Assembly (NCBI GenBank): GCA_038229135.1
Contig: JBBROS010000002.1
Span: 97,010 to 161,009, forward strand
Direction: 5' to 3'
Length of the DNA stretch: 64,000 nt
DNA from: JBBROS01 sp038229135
Lineage (GTDB): Bacteria > Pseudomonadota > Alphaproteobacteria > Acetobacterales > Acetobacteraceae
In this document: positions 50,162-58,573 of the stretch, in pieces
Numbering within the stretch: the first letter of the stretch is position 1
Layout of the letters: the number at the start of each line of letters is the position of its first letter
Notes under the pieces: generated by a model
Seen by the model: the letters and a program-made list of their open reading frames with translations, nothing else
Told to the model about the DNA's origin: nothing
Database searches by the model: none
Translations under genes and position numbers: made by a program

Positions 50162-52126
50162 TCAGGACGCAGCCAGCACCGTCACCGTCCCCCCCGGCCC
50201 CTTCGCCTTCAGCTTCCCGTCGGCCTGGTCCATGAATACGTAGAACTGCCCCGCGGGCGGGCTCGCCGGCGCCGCCATTGCCTTGACACCCAGCGTCGTC
50301 CCGGCACTCACCGAATAACCGGCGTTCATGCTCCCAACCATCGTCAGCGTCCCGTAGGGGTCCAGCGTCCCCTGGAAGCTGCCGCCCTGCGTCTTGAACA
50401 CGAGCCCGTTCGGCCCGTAGCTCACCGCCAGATACCCGTCCGCCCCATGCACGATCGAGGCGGCATTGTTCGCCCCAGGCCCAGCCAGCACCATGGCTTT
50501 CGTGTTGGCCATGTTCAGCCCGACGTTCACCGTCATCGCATACTGGTTCAGCAGCACCAGGTTTGCCGTGTCCGACGTGTCACGGAACACCACCCCGTTC
50601 TCCGGCGGCACCACCGTCATGAACTTGTTGCCGTCCGTCCCGATGAACGCGCTTCCCGGCCCCGAACCCTGCAGCCGCACCCGCTGCTGGTTCCCGAGCA
50701 CCACCGCCGCATCCGAATACGTCCCGCCCGAGGCATTCAGCAACGAAGCCATTGCAGCGCCCGACGGCGCCGCAAACCCGGCCGACGCCGACACCGTCGC
50801 GCCACGCACCGCCCCGGCACAGCTCACCGAGCCCGCACTCAACCCGCCCCCGAAACTCCCCGCCCCGGACACCTGCATGTCGCCCGAAGCCGTCACCAGC
50901 ACCAGGTTCGCCACATCCCCAGGGTCCCGCACCACGAACCCGTTCTCCGGCGGCACCACCGTCATGAACTTGTTGCCGTCCGTCCCGATATACGCACTCC
51001 CCGCGCCTGACCCCTGCAGCCGGATCCGCTGCCGGTTGCCCAGAACCACGGCCGCGTCCGAATACGTCCCCGTCGACGTGTTCACGAGCGACGTCATGCT
51101 CGACCCGACCTGCGCGCAAACCCCCGCATACCGCACCGCAGTAATCACCAGCCCGTTGTCGAAGCTCCCCCCGCCGAGGCTCCCCAGCTGGATCGCCGGC
51201 GCGCTCATCGCCTGCGAGAACGCGTTGATCGCAAGCCCGATCGACCCCGGCAGCGCCCCCGCGCCCGACGGCACCAGGTCGATCTCGAGCCCGCACAGCT
51301 TCGCACTCACTCCCGCGTCCGACCGCGCGATGAGGTTCCCTCCGAACACCGTGCTCCCGCTCGTCCGTGCCACGGCCGACCCGAGCACCGCCACAACGTC
51401 CGAACTGCTGCCCGAGGCGTTGGCAAACGCGAACAGCGTCGCAACCGGCCCCGCCGCGACCGCCGTCCCACCCACGCCCGCCACGAAGTCCTTCGACACG
51501 CCCAGATACGAATAGGGCGAGTTCGCCCAAAGGAACCCCTCGGCCGTGATCGGCCAGGCGCTCTGCTCGTGCAGCAACGACACCGCCATCCGTCCGCCCG
51601 TCGCCCCAGCCGCACTCGTCCGCGGCGTGTTCGGCGCAGAAAGCGTCCCGTCCCCGCCAACCGCGAGCCCGTCCCCCACCTTCACTCCGCCCAACGCCGC
51701 GTTGGACGCCGTCGGCAGCGGCGACGAGATCGTCCCGTCCGCCCCGATCGACACGCCCGCCCCGGCGTTGAACAGCCCCCGCAGCAGCCCGGCCGAAAGC
51801 CGCCGCGCCACACCCCCGCCGTTCACCACAACGTCGTCCACCGCCGCGAGCGAAGCCGCCACCGGCAGCCGCGCATGGTCCTCCCCCGTCGCACTGACCA
51901 CCCCGCCCTGGAGCGTCAGCCCGGCCCCCAGCGAAACCGGCTCCGGCCCCCCCGCACTGGCCGAAGCCCGACCCAGCAGCTTCCCCGGAACCAACGCAAT
52001 TGCCGCCTGCGTGTTCGATAGCAGCCCCCCGACCGAGAGCGACCTCGTGACCCCGCCCTGGCTCACCGGAACGACGTCCGCCGCAGAGACCGAATTCGCC
52101 GTCGGCAGCTGCTTGATTGTCGGCAT
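50162..52126 (-). CDS. Phage tail fibre protein with internal duplication
   Basis: 654 residues, rich in Gly, Ser, Ala and Val, beta-structured. The N-terminus (MPTIKQLPTANSVSAADVVPVSQGG) is the tail-attachment type found in many fibres. Two copies of a ~55-residue segment begin GTYSDAAVVLGN and include IGTDGNKFMTVVPPENG; they are offset by 115 residues. The end (PAGQFYVFMDQADGKLKAKGPGG) resembles fibre C-termini. No chaperone gene is recognised next to it. ATG 52126 was chosen for its AGGGG site; GTG 52132 also fits. Confidence 0.8.
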   Translation of the reverse strand: MPTIKQLPTANSVSAADVVPVSQGGVTRSLSVGGLLSNTQAAIALVPGKLLGRASASAGGPEPVSLGAGLTLQGGVVSATGEDHARLPVAASLAAVDDVVVNGGGVARRLSAGLLRGLFNAGAGVSIGADGTISSPLPTASNAALGGVKVGDGLAVGGDGTLSAPNTPRTSAAGATGGRMAVSLLHEQSAWPITAEGFLWANSPYSYLGVSKDFVAGVGGTAVAAGPVATLFAFANASGSSSDVVAVLGSAVARTSGSTVFGGNLIARSDAGVSAKLCGLEIDLVPSGAGALPGSIGLAINAFSQAMSAPAIQLGSLGGGSFDNGLVITAVRYAGVCAQVGSSMTSLVNTSTGTYSDAAVVLGNRQRIRLQGSGAGSAYIGTDGNKFMTVVPPENGFVVRDPGDVANLVLVTASGDMQVSGAGSFGGGLSAGSVSCAGAVRGATVSASAGFAAPSGAAMASLLNASGGTYSDAAVVLGNQQRVRLQGSGPGSAFIGTDGNKFMTVVPPENGVVFRDTSDTANLVLLNQYAMTVNVGLNMANTKAMVLAGPGANNAASIVHGADGYLAVSYGPNGLVFKTQGGSFQGTLDPYGTLTMVGSMNAGYSVSAGTTLGVKAMAAPASPPAGQFYVFMDQADGKLKAKGPGGTVTVLAAS

Positions 52127-52178
52127 ATTCACCCCTGTAGCAGATTGATTTCCTATACGACTCCAAGCCAGATCGACA

Positions 52179-52661
52179 TCAGCCCGAAATCAGAACATTC
52201 CCTTGCCCGTCCGTCAGCGTATCCCCGCCATCCGTCACCAACGCCGTCGACACCACCCCCGAGCCCGATAACGCCACCACCGGCAGAAGCACCGACCGCG
52301 ACAGCGTCCGCCCCGCTTGCGTCCCGATCGTCAGGGTCACCGTATACGTCACGCCGGCCACGCCACCCTGCAGCCACAGCACCGCACGCGCCCCGTCCGC
52401 CGCAGCCGAAGCCAGGCTCAGCCCCCCAGGGGTCGCCGGCACCACGCCCACGTCGAGCGTTGCCACCCCGTCCCCGTCATTGCCCGACAGCGCCGGCGAG
52501 ATGTCGAACTGGTAGTCCAACACATCCGCCGGATCCTTCGCCGGCCATGCCGGCGTCGCAGGCGCCGTCGCCGGCACCCCCCGCGGCCCCGGCACGAACC
52601 CATCCACCATCAACACCCGCGCCGCACTCGGTCGCCATACATGCCCCGCACTCGTCGCCAT
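52179..52661 (-). CDS. Phage tail-associated protein, possible fibre adaptor
   Basis: 160 residues. An N-terminal Pro/Ala-rich part and a beta-sandwich C-terminus (GVAGVTYTVTLTIGTQAGRTLSRSV). The pattern with a late VTYTVTLTI strand is common to small proteins lying between tail fibre genes in related prophages. It may link the fibres; function not established. It lies 18 bases after the Gly-rich fibre gene. Confidence 0.6.
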   Translation of the reverse strand: MATSAGHVWRPSAARVLMVDGFVPGPRGVPATAPATPAWPAKDPADVLDYQFDISPALSGNDGDGVATLDVGVVPATPGGLSLASAAADGARAVLWLQGGVAGVTYTVTLTIGTQAGRTLSRSVLLPVVALSGSGVVSTALVTDGGDTLTDGQGNVLISG

Positions 52662-52679
52662 GCCGATCCTCCGTCCGCA

Positions 52680-53912
52680 TCAATACTCGATCACAACCAA
52701 CCCATTGGCTCCGGCCCCGCCAGACGACGGTGTCCCATACCCTCCACCGCCCCCCGATCCCGCCGCGATCCCATACGTCGGAGCCCCACCCATGCTCGCC
52801 CCACGGCCGCCGCCGCCGAACGCACTCGCCCCACCGTTCCCGGCCGGCACCGCCGCCGCATTCGCCCCGTCCCCGCCCCATCCGCCGGACTGCAGCAGCC
52901 CGGACCCAGCGCCCCGCCCGGGCCCACCACCATGGACGTCGGGGTTGTGCGCGCCACCACCTCCGCCCCCGGTCGCCGCACAAACCCCCTGGAAGCTCGA
53001 ATCGCCCCCATCCTGCCCCGAAGAGCCCGGCCCCCCGCCCGGCCCGCCCGCACCGACCGCCACCCAATAGTCCAATCCTGGCCGCACCCCCGCCAGCGCC
53101 TCCGCATAACCTCCGGCCCCCCCGCCACCGCCCGAGAAGCTCGCATCCCCGGCACCCCCTCCCCCGCCGCCGCCGACCACCCGAACCCGGATCCGCGTTA
53201 CCCCGTCCGGCGCCCGCCACGTCCCGCTCGAGGCGAAGACCTCCTGCCGGCTGAACCCCGGCGGCATCGCCGGCAGCGTGAACCGGCATCGCGGCACCGC
53301 GTAATACGGCACGATGTCACCCGCCCCGATCGCAGGCTGCCCATACCGCGTCGTCACCAGGTGCAGCCCGATCCACCCCGGATCCGGGTCCGGCACCACC
53401 GAACTTCCGACCGCCACCGGCCCCGAAGCCTTCGCCCCGATCGCCACCTGCAACGATCGGGCCGTGTACTGCGCAAGCCCCGAGTTACCCGGGCCCGAAA
53501 ACGCCACGGCAGGGTTGGCAGCATTCCAATACGGCAGCGCGACCAGCCCCGTATCCACCTCCGAAACCCGCGCCTGCACCAGCCAGCACACAACATGGGC
53601 CGGATCCGCCGGCCCCCCGAGCGCCACGTTCGTCGCAGACGCCAGCCGCGCCATCCGGACCAGCGGCGTCCCATCCGCGCCCAACGACCCGAACGCCGTC
53701 GTATCGACCGCGACCAGCGAACTCATGCTTCCCGGCCCCACCACCACGTTGAACCCGCCACCGCCGGACGAGCACGCCAGCCCGTCCACCACCGGCGCGT
53801 CCCCCAGCACCACCCGCGCCAGCGCCCCCACCGTCTTCATCACATGCCGCTGCACCAGCAGCAGGTCCGAATCGAGCGGTATCGCCCCCGGGTAAACGAT
53901 CTGCCGATCCAT
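52680..53912 (-). CDS. Tail fibre with glycine-rich C-terminal domain
   Basis: 410 residues. N-terminal ~235 residues: baseplate-attached part (MDRQIVYPGAIPLDSDLLLVQRH). From about 245 (FASSGTWRAPDGVTRIRVRVVGG) to the end the chain is dominated by Gly clusters (GGGGGGGAG, GGGGGGAHN) and closes GANGLVVIEY, the glycine-rich adhesin fold seen at receptor-binding tips. Start at MDRQIVY. Confidence 0.82.
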   Translation of the reverse strand: MDRQIVYPGAIPLDSDLLLVQRHVMKTVGALARVVLGDAPVVDGLACSSGGGGFNVVVGPGSMSSLVAVDTTAFGSLGADGTPLVRMARLASATNVALGGPADPAHVVCWLVQARVSEVDTGLVALPYWNAANPAVAFSGPGNSGLAQYTARSLQVAIGAKASGPVAVGSSVVPDPDPGWIGLHLVTTRYGQPAIGAGDIVPYYAVPRCRFTLPAMPPGFSRQEVFASSGTWRAPDGVTRIRVRVVGGGGGGGAGDASFSGGGGGAGGYAEALAGVRPGLDYWVAVGAGGPGGGPGSSGQDGGDSSFQGVCAATGGGGGGAHNPDVHGGGPGRGAGSGLLQSGGWGGDGANAAAVPAGNGGASAFGGGGRGASMGGAPTYGIAAGSGGGGGYGTPSSGGAGANGLVVIEY

Positions 53913-54082
53913 GCTCTTCTCCTGAATTCTCGTCCGACTGAACCTGACTGCAAGCCCGTAGCCGACGTCGCGAGCCAAAGGCCTGCCGATCCAGGCGCCG
54001 TCGAGCGCAGGCTCTCGGTCCCCGGGTCCCAGCGCCCACTAGAAGTCCAAAGGTAAACGCCCCGGCTCGAGCAAGGGGCCGC
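53913..54082. other. Short intergenic region in the tail module
   Basis: 170 bases between tail protein I and the Gly-rich fibre with no convincing gene. AGGAGA at 53918-53923 (minus strand) is the fibre gene's ribosome-binding site. Confidence 0.4.
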
Positions 54083-54637
54083 CTAACTCGTCACCCGCAA
54101 CCAGACCACCCCGCCCGCCGGCGCCGCCCCCGCGACCTCCGGTCCGATCGGCTCCTGCAACGCCCCGATCGGCCTCGCGGTCATGAAGCTCTCGAGCGGC
54201 ATCGCAAGCGACCCCCAGCCGCCCGCCACGCACCACCCGCCCGCAACGCCCCACGCCCCGGTGTCCTGCGGCTGCGCCGGCTCGAACACCCGAACCGACC
54301 AGCCCACCGCCGCCGCCGCCTCGATCACCCCGGCCCGCGTCCCCCGCTCCCTCAGCATCGCCATCTGCAGCCGCTGCCGTAACAACCTGTCCAGCTCGCC
54401 TGCCCGGCGCCGCAGCCGCTCCCCGAAGAAGTCGCGGCACGCCACGTCCAACCCCCGCCCGCTCGCCGTGGCCAGCCGCGTCTGCAGCCGAACCTCGTCC
54501 AGCAGCCGATACGCCCACGCCCAAGCCGACCCGAACCCCGCCAGAACCCCCCGCAGCACCGGCGCCTCGTCCGCAAACCACCCATCCGGCAGCGTCAACC
54601 GCAGCCGCCGCACCATGTCCGCCGCATCGCCCCGCAT
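54083..54637 (-). CDS. Phage tail protein I (P2 gpI-like)
   Basis: 184 residues. Features of the gpI family: LPDGWFADEAPVLRGVLAGFGSAWAWAYRLLDEVRLQTRLATASG near the N-terminus and DFFGERLRRRAGELDRLLRQRL, then a Trp/Gly-rich C-terminus. In P2 it is a baseplate component linking J and the fibres. It follows the J gene by 10 bases, the canonical order. Confidence 0.82.
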   Translation of the reverse strand: MRGDAADMVRRLRLTLPDGWFADEAPVLRGVLAGFGSAWAWAYRLLDEVRLQTRLATASGRGLDVACRDFFGERLRRRAGELDRLLRQRLQMAMLRERGTRAGVIEAAAAVGWSVRVFEPAQPQDTGAWGVAGGWCVAGGWGSLAMPLESFMTARPIGALQEPIGPEVAGAAPAGGVVWLRVTS

Positions 54638-54647
54638 GCACGCACCC

Positions 54648-55766
54648 TCACCCGTTCACGATCACGTCGCCCGCCACGGCCCGCCCGAATACCGGCATCG
54701 CCAGCTCGCCGGCCACCCCGTTCACCAGCACGTCCGACACCAGCTCCACCCGCGTATCCGCCTCGTGCGCCACCTGCACGATCCGCGACGGCGCTACCGA
54801 GACCCCCACCGCCAGTCCCGCCAGGTGCTTCAGCACCGCCGCCTGCACCACCAGCCGCGCCTCGGTCGGCGCCCGCGCCCGCATCGTCACGTTCACCCGC
54901 ACCGTCACCGGGCCCCGCACCGAAAAGGTCGCCCCCAACGCCCGGACGGCGTCCACGGCACTCGCCACCTCCGCCACCAGCGCAGCCGGAGGCACCCCAC
55001 TCCCATCGTCGATCAACACCGTGAAATGCCCGGCCCGCAACGCCCCCGCGCTGTCCACCCGGTCCACCACCTGCACGAACAGCCCGGCACGCACCCCCTG
55101 CACGGCAAACTTCACCGCCTGCGCCGTCGCCCGAGTCCGGCTGTCCATGAACTCGGCAAACCGCGCTCGAAGCGCCGGATCCGTCTCCGCATCCATCCCG
55201 CCCGAAGCCGCCACCTGGTTCGTCACCTGGTCCACCCCAGGCACCGCCGACGCCATCAGCTGGAGGGTTCCCGCCTGCACGTTCCCACCCCGCCCGGCCA
55301 TCACCGCCCGCACCGGCAACAGGATCGAACTCGCCCCCGCCGCCAGTTGATACCCGCTCCCCGTCCACTCCGCCCGCGAGGCATCGTCACTCACGGCAAA
55401 GACCTGCGCCTCGTCCCCAGCCGCCGGAACCGTCCGCACCAGCGCCCCCACAGGCACCACCGCCGCCACCCCCGTCACCGCCCGCGAGAACCGCACATCC
55501 GCCGCAGCCGGGACCGCACCAAGCCGCCAAAGCCCGAAATCCGCCACCCAGCTATCCAGGTCCGCCCCATGTGACGTCGCCGCCCGCGTCGTCGCCAGCA
55601 CGTCCATGATCAGCCACTGCATCCACAGCGCCACTGAAGCATTAGCCTCCAGCACCGCCCGCAACACGCTCCCCACGCTCAAGTCCAGCAACGTCCGGCA
55701 CGAAGCCGAAACCGCAGCCGCCTGCGTCCGCACCAAAGCGGTGAAATCCTGCAACGCCAACTGCAT
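54648..55766 (-). CDS. Baseplate J-like protein
   Basis: 372 residues. Baseplate J/gp47 features: QAAAVSASCRTLLDLSVGSVLRAVLEA near residue 15, a jelly-roll VPVGALVRT, GGNVQAGTLQLMASAVPGVDQVTN near 165, and DPALRARFAEFMDSRTRATAQAV near 195. Structural wedge of the contractile baseplate. Stop-to-start spacing with W upstream is 3 bases. Confidence 0.9.
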   Translation of the reverse strand: MQLALQDFTALVRTQAAAVSASCRTLLDLSVGSVLRAVLEANASVALWMQWLIMDVLATTRAATSHGADLDSWVADFGLWRLGAVPAAADVRFSRAVTGVAAVVPVGALVRTVPAAGDEAQVFAVSDDASRAEWTGSGYQLAAGASSILLPVRAVMAGRGGNVQAGTLQLMASAVPGVDQVTNQVAASGGMDAETDPALRARFAEFMDSRTRATAQAVKFAVQGVRAGLFVQVVDRVDSAGALRAGHFTVLIDDGSGVPPAALVAEVASAVDAVRALGATFSVRGPVTVRVNVTMRARAPTEARLVVQAAVLKHLAGLAVGVSVAPSRIVQVAHEADTRVELVSDVLVNGVAGELAMPVFGRAVAGDVIVNG

Positions 55767-55769
55767 CGC

Positions 55770-56144
55770 CTACCTCGGAAGTTGAATGTCCACCGTCCGG
55801 GCAGCCGCCGTGTCCGCATCCGCATACCGGATCTGGACCGACAAGCTCCCCCCCGCATCCGCCTGCACCCGCACCACCGGCTCAGGCTCCTGCGCCACCG
55901 CCCCCTCGAGCACCATCTGCGCCCGGATCAGCGCCTGAACCCCAGCCGCATCCGCCGGCTCCCCCACGAACCGCCCCAACCCGGCCCCATACCGCGCATG
56001 CCAGACATACGCCCCAGGGTTCGTCAGCAACCGCCGCAACACCCGCTCCGTGCCAACCCCGGGCCGCCCGACCACCACCAGATCCCCCGTCGCCGAAACC
56101 CCAAGATCACCCCCCCACCCCAAATGCAGATCGTACAAGATCAT
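55770..56144 (-). CDS. Baseplate wedge protein (gpW/gp25-like)
   Basis: 124 residues. DLHLGWGGDLGVSATGDLVVV then GTERVLRRLLTNPGAYVWHARYGAGLGRFVG, the pattern of gp25/W-type wedge proteins (DUF2634-like). Lies between V and J as expected in P2-like phages. Start at MILYDL; the upstream open frame has no recognisable content. Confidence 0.75.
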   Translation of the reverse strand: MILYDLHLGWGGDLGVSATGDLVVVGRPGVGTERVLRRLLTNPGAYVWHARYGAGLGRFVGEPADAAGVQALIRAQMVLEGAVAQEPEPVVRVQADAGGSLSVQIRYADADTAAARTVDIQLPR

Positions 56145-56254
56145 CCCCCAATGCACCGCCCCCTGTTCCCCCGCCCCGTGCGGAACGGGCCACGGAAGGG
56201 GTGACCACAAGACCGAAGAAAAGGGCCTAAAGACTGACCCAACCAGCCGATGCG

Positions 56255-56770
56255 TCAGTCCGTAGGCGAAGGCCCCGACACCACCCCACCCTGCGGATCC
56301 GAGTGCACATGCGCGTTGTAGTGCCCCCGCAGCCCCGCCAACGACCCATGCCGGTCGTACACGTCCCCATCCACCCGAAGGTCGCCCTTTACCGCCACCG
56401 TTCCGTCGTTGAGCAGCCGCACGAAGCTGCCGCTCTTGTGCGTCAGCCATAGCTCCCCCACCGGCGTCGCCGGCGCCGCCGCCGCCCGGCTCCAAGCCCG
56501 CCCGGCGATCAGGCCATGCTCCAGGTCCCCCTCCTGCGGCAGCACCAGCACTTGGTCCCCGGGCGAAGGCGGGCAGCTCAACCCCCACCCCGCCCCCACC
56601 CAAGGGCTCAACACCGGCAGCCATCCCGTCAGCACACCCTCGGGCTGCAGCTGCGCCCGCGCCGTCCCCGCCGCCGTATCCACCGACGTCACAACCCCCA
56701 GCCGAGCCTGCCCTTGCCCCGCATCCTGCGCCCCGCTCTGCGCCTTCAGCGCGTTCAACAACCCGTCCAT
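56255..56770 (-). CDS. Baseplate assembly protein V (spike)
   Basis: 171 residues. The gpV OB-fold is visible: LGVVTSVDTAAGTARAQLQ near residue 24, WVGAGWGLSCPPSPGDQVLVLPQEGDLEHGLIAG near 57, and a C-terminal HYNAHVHSDPQGG metal-apex motif of the membrane-piercing spike. The ATG overlaps the D gene stop (TGATG). Confidence 0.85.
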   Translation of the reverse strand: MDGLLNALKAQSGAQDAGQGQARLGVVTSVDTAAGTARAQLQPEGVLTGWLPVLSPWVGAGWGLSCPPSPGDQVLVLPQEGDLEHGLIAGRAWSRAAAAPATPVGELWLTHKSGSFVRLLNDGTVAVKGDLRVDGDVYDRHGSLAGLRGHYNAHVHSDPQGGVVSGPSPTD

Positions 56771-57801
56771 CAACTCACGCCCCCTCCGCCGCTGAGGCCC
56801 TGCAGCCGCACCGTCTGCACGAACCCATGCCGAACCCCCACCTGCCGCGTCACCTCCGACACCGCATACGCCCGGTCCCAATCCGAATCCGTTCCTTCCA
56901 GCCGCACCACGCTCCGCGCCGACAACCCGAGCTCCCCCGGCATCGTCAGCACCACGCACCGCTCGTGCCGCACCAGATCCGCCACCACCCGGTCGGCCAG
57001 CCGCTGCGCCTCCTCCGCCGGCAGGTTCGGCCGCACCACCCCCTGCTTCCAAACCCGCCCCACCGCCTTGCCGCCAGCTCCCCCGCCGCCCCGCGCCACC
57101 TGCACCACCGCGCGCGCCCCCGCCTGGTCCCAGCTCCGAACCGTCACTTCGATCTGCCGAGCCATTCCCAGCGAATGCTCCAAACGCACACCCACGCAAT
57201 CCGCAGGCCGAACCACCACCGCCTCGCTCGTCTCCCGAGGGCCGAACCGCAGCGCATCCCCCTCCACAAACAGGTCGAACCCCTCCCGCCCGGCCAGGAA
57301 CGCCAACAAATCCCACTCCGAACTCACCCGCGCCGACCGCCCCAGAGTCATCCGGTCATGCTCGCTCTGGTAATATCGCCCCACCAGCGTCGAGGTCGCC
57401 GCCACCTCCGCCCGCAACCCATGTCGCCCGGCCAACAGCGTCGCCACCTCCCCCGCAGTCCGGTTCGCGAACACCTCGTCCACCACGCTGTCCACCAGCA
57501 GCGCGGCCAGGTCCCGCCCACTCACCTCCACCACCCGCCGCACCGGGTCGAACATCACGCTGTCCGCCTCTCCAAGCACCAACCGCGCCCAATCCCCGTT
57601 CAGCCCGGCTTCCACGCTGAACCGCACCCCCGGCGCATCCACCGCCTCCAGCACGCCCTCCCGCGCCGCCAGCCGCACCCGGAACCGGTCCGCACTGAAA
57701 TGGCTGTTCGACGCCACCTGCGCGTCGATCACTCCCGCCACCTCCACCCCGTCCGCCAACAGCCGCACCCGAGGTGCCCTCGCCTCACCGGACAAGCCCA
57801 C
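56770..57801 (-). CDS. Phage late control protein D (tail hub)
   Basis: 343 residues. gpD/gp27-like hub: SHFSADRFRVRLAARE near 33, VSGRDLAALLVDSVVDEVFANRTAGEVATLLA near 93, YYQSEHDRMTLGRSARVSSEWDLLAFLAGREGFDLFV near 142. Forms the hub ring that holds the spike. GTG 57801; overlaps the X gene by 17 bases. Confidence 0.87.
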   Translation of the reverse strand: MGLSGEARAPRVRLLADGVEVAGVIDAQVASNSHFSADRFRVRLAAREGVLEAVDAPGVRFSVEAGLNGDWARLVLGEADSVMFDPVRRVVEVSGRDLAALLVDSVVDEVFANRTAGEVATLLAGRHGLRAEVAATSTLVGRYYQSEHDRMTLGRSARVSSEWDLLAFLAGREGFDLFVEGDALRFGPRETSEAVVVRPADCVGVRLEHSLGMARQIEVTVRSWDQAGARAVVQVARGGGGAGGKAVGRVWKQGVVRPNLPAEEAQRLADRVVADLVRHERCVVLTMPGELGLSARSVVRLEGTDSDWDRAYAVSEVTRQVGVRHGFVQTVRLQGLSGGGGVS

Positions 57802-57967
57802 CCCCCGCGCGCCGATCCACGACCGGGAGCTGCAACGTCACGACCCCCGTCAAAACAGGATCATCCAGGCCGTTCAGCCCCGCGATCCGGCTCCATTGCG
57901 TCGCATCGCCCAGATGAACCAGCGCCAGCCGGAACAGGTCACCCCCCACCACCGTCACGATCCTCAT
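57785..57967 (-). CDS. Tail protein X (LysM-like)
   Basis: 60 residues. A single LysM-like domain (GGDLFRLALVHLGDATQWSRIAGLNGL), matching P2 gpX in size and place between U and D. Overlaps both neighbours (ATGA with U). Confidence 0.85.
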   Translation of the reverse strand: MRIVTVVGGDLFRLALVHLGDATQWSRIAGLNGLDDPVLTGVVTLQLPVVDRRAGGGLVR

Positions 57968-58497
57968 CCCGCCCCCCGCGCCGCCACTAGCCGCGCCAAA
58001 GCCCCGGCCGCCTCGATCGCCACACCCAGATCATCCGAACCCAACGCCACGGAAGCCGCCGCAATCCGACCCTCGAGCCCCTCGCCCGCCCCGAGATCGG
58101 CCGCCTCGGCCGCACTCCACCCGAGCGGCGCCGCATCGTCCCCCGCACTCTCGGCCACCGAAACCACGGTACATCGAAGCCGATACGGCACCCAAGCCGG
58201 GTTCTGCGCCAGCGCCTCGAACCGCTCGATCAACACCGAATACCGCCACCCGCCCCAGCTCAGCGGCAGCACGCCCCCATCCCGCCGCAACCGCTCCAGC
58301 AGCCGCACCCGCGCCCCGGCATCCACCCCCGAGAACACACCCTCCCAGGAAAGCGGCCCCTCCGCCGCCCCCATCGCATCCACGACACGCCCACCCCCGG
58401 CGAGCGCATGCACCGCCAGAACCTGCCGCCCACCGAACCGCACCCGGGCCGGCACCTCGAACCCCCGAAACACCACAGGCCCCAAAACCAGCATCAC
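57964..58497 (-). CDS. Tail protein U-like
   Basis: 177 residues. MLVLGPVVFRGFEVPARVRFGGRQ then VLPLSWGGWRYSVLIERFEALAQNPAWVPYRLRCTVV. In position and strand pattern it matches gpU-type tail completion proteins, though similarity is modest. Start GTG 58497 or ATG 58494. The palindrome at 58515 lies just upstream. Confidence 0.7.
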   Translation of the reverse strand: MMLVLGPVVFRGFEVPARVRFGGRQVLAVHALAGGGRVVDAMGAAEGPLSWEGVFSGVDAGARVRLLERLRRDGGVLPLSWGGWRYSVLIERFEALAQNPAWVPYRLRCTVVSVAESAGDDAAPLGWSAAEAADLGAGEGLEGRIAAASVALGSDDLGVAIEAAGALARLVAARGAG

Positions 58498-58514
58498 AGC
58501 CTCCTGCCGCTGAC

Positions 58515-58534
58515 CCCTCTCCCGCGGGAGAGGG
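58515..58534. repeat. Perfect palindrome, REP-like
   Basis: CCCTCTCCC GC GGGAGAGGG, perfect 9-bp arms, in the 76-base gap between the tape-measure candidate and U genes. Same family as the repeats near 31.25, 33.12 and 49.2 kb. Confidence 0.75.
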
Positions 58535-58573
58535 CCGGGCTGAGGACTCGCCGGCCGCGAGCCCCCCGCACCC

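Noticed and set aside
50540..51090. Repeats considered as a CRISPR array
   Set aside because: Only two long copies lying in frame inside a coding sequence; no short repeats with regular spacers and no cas genes.
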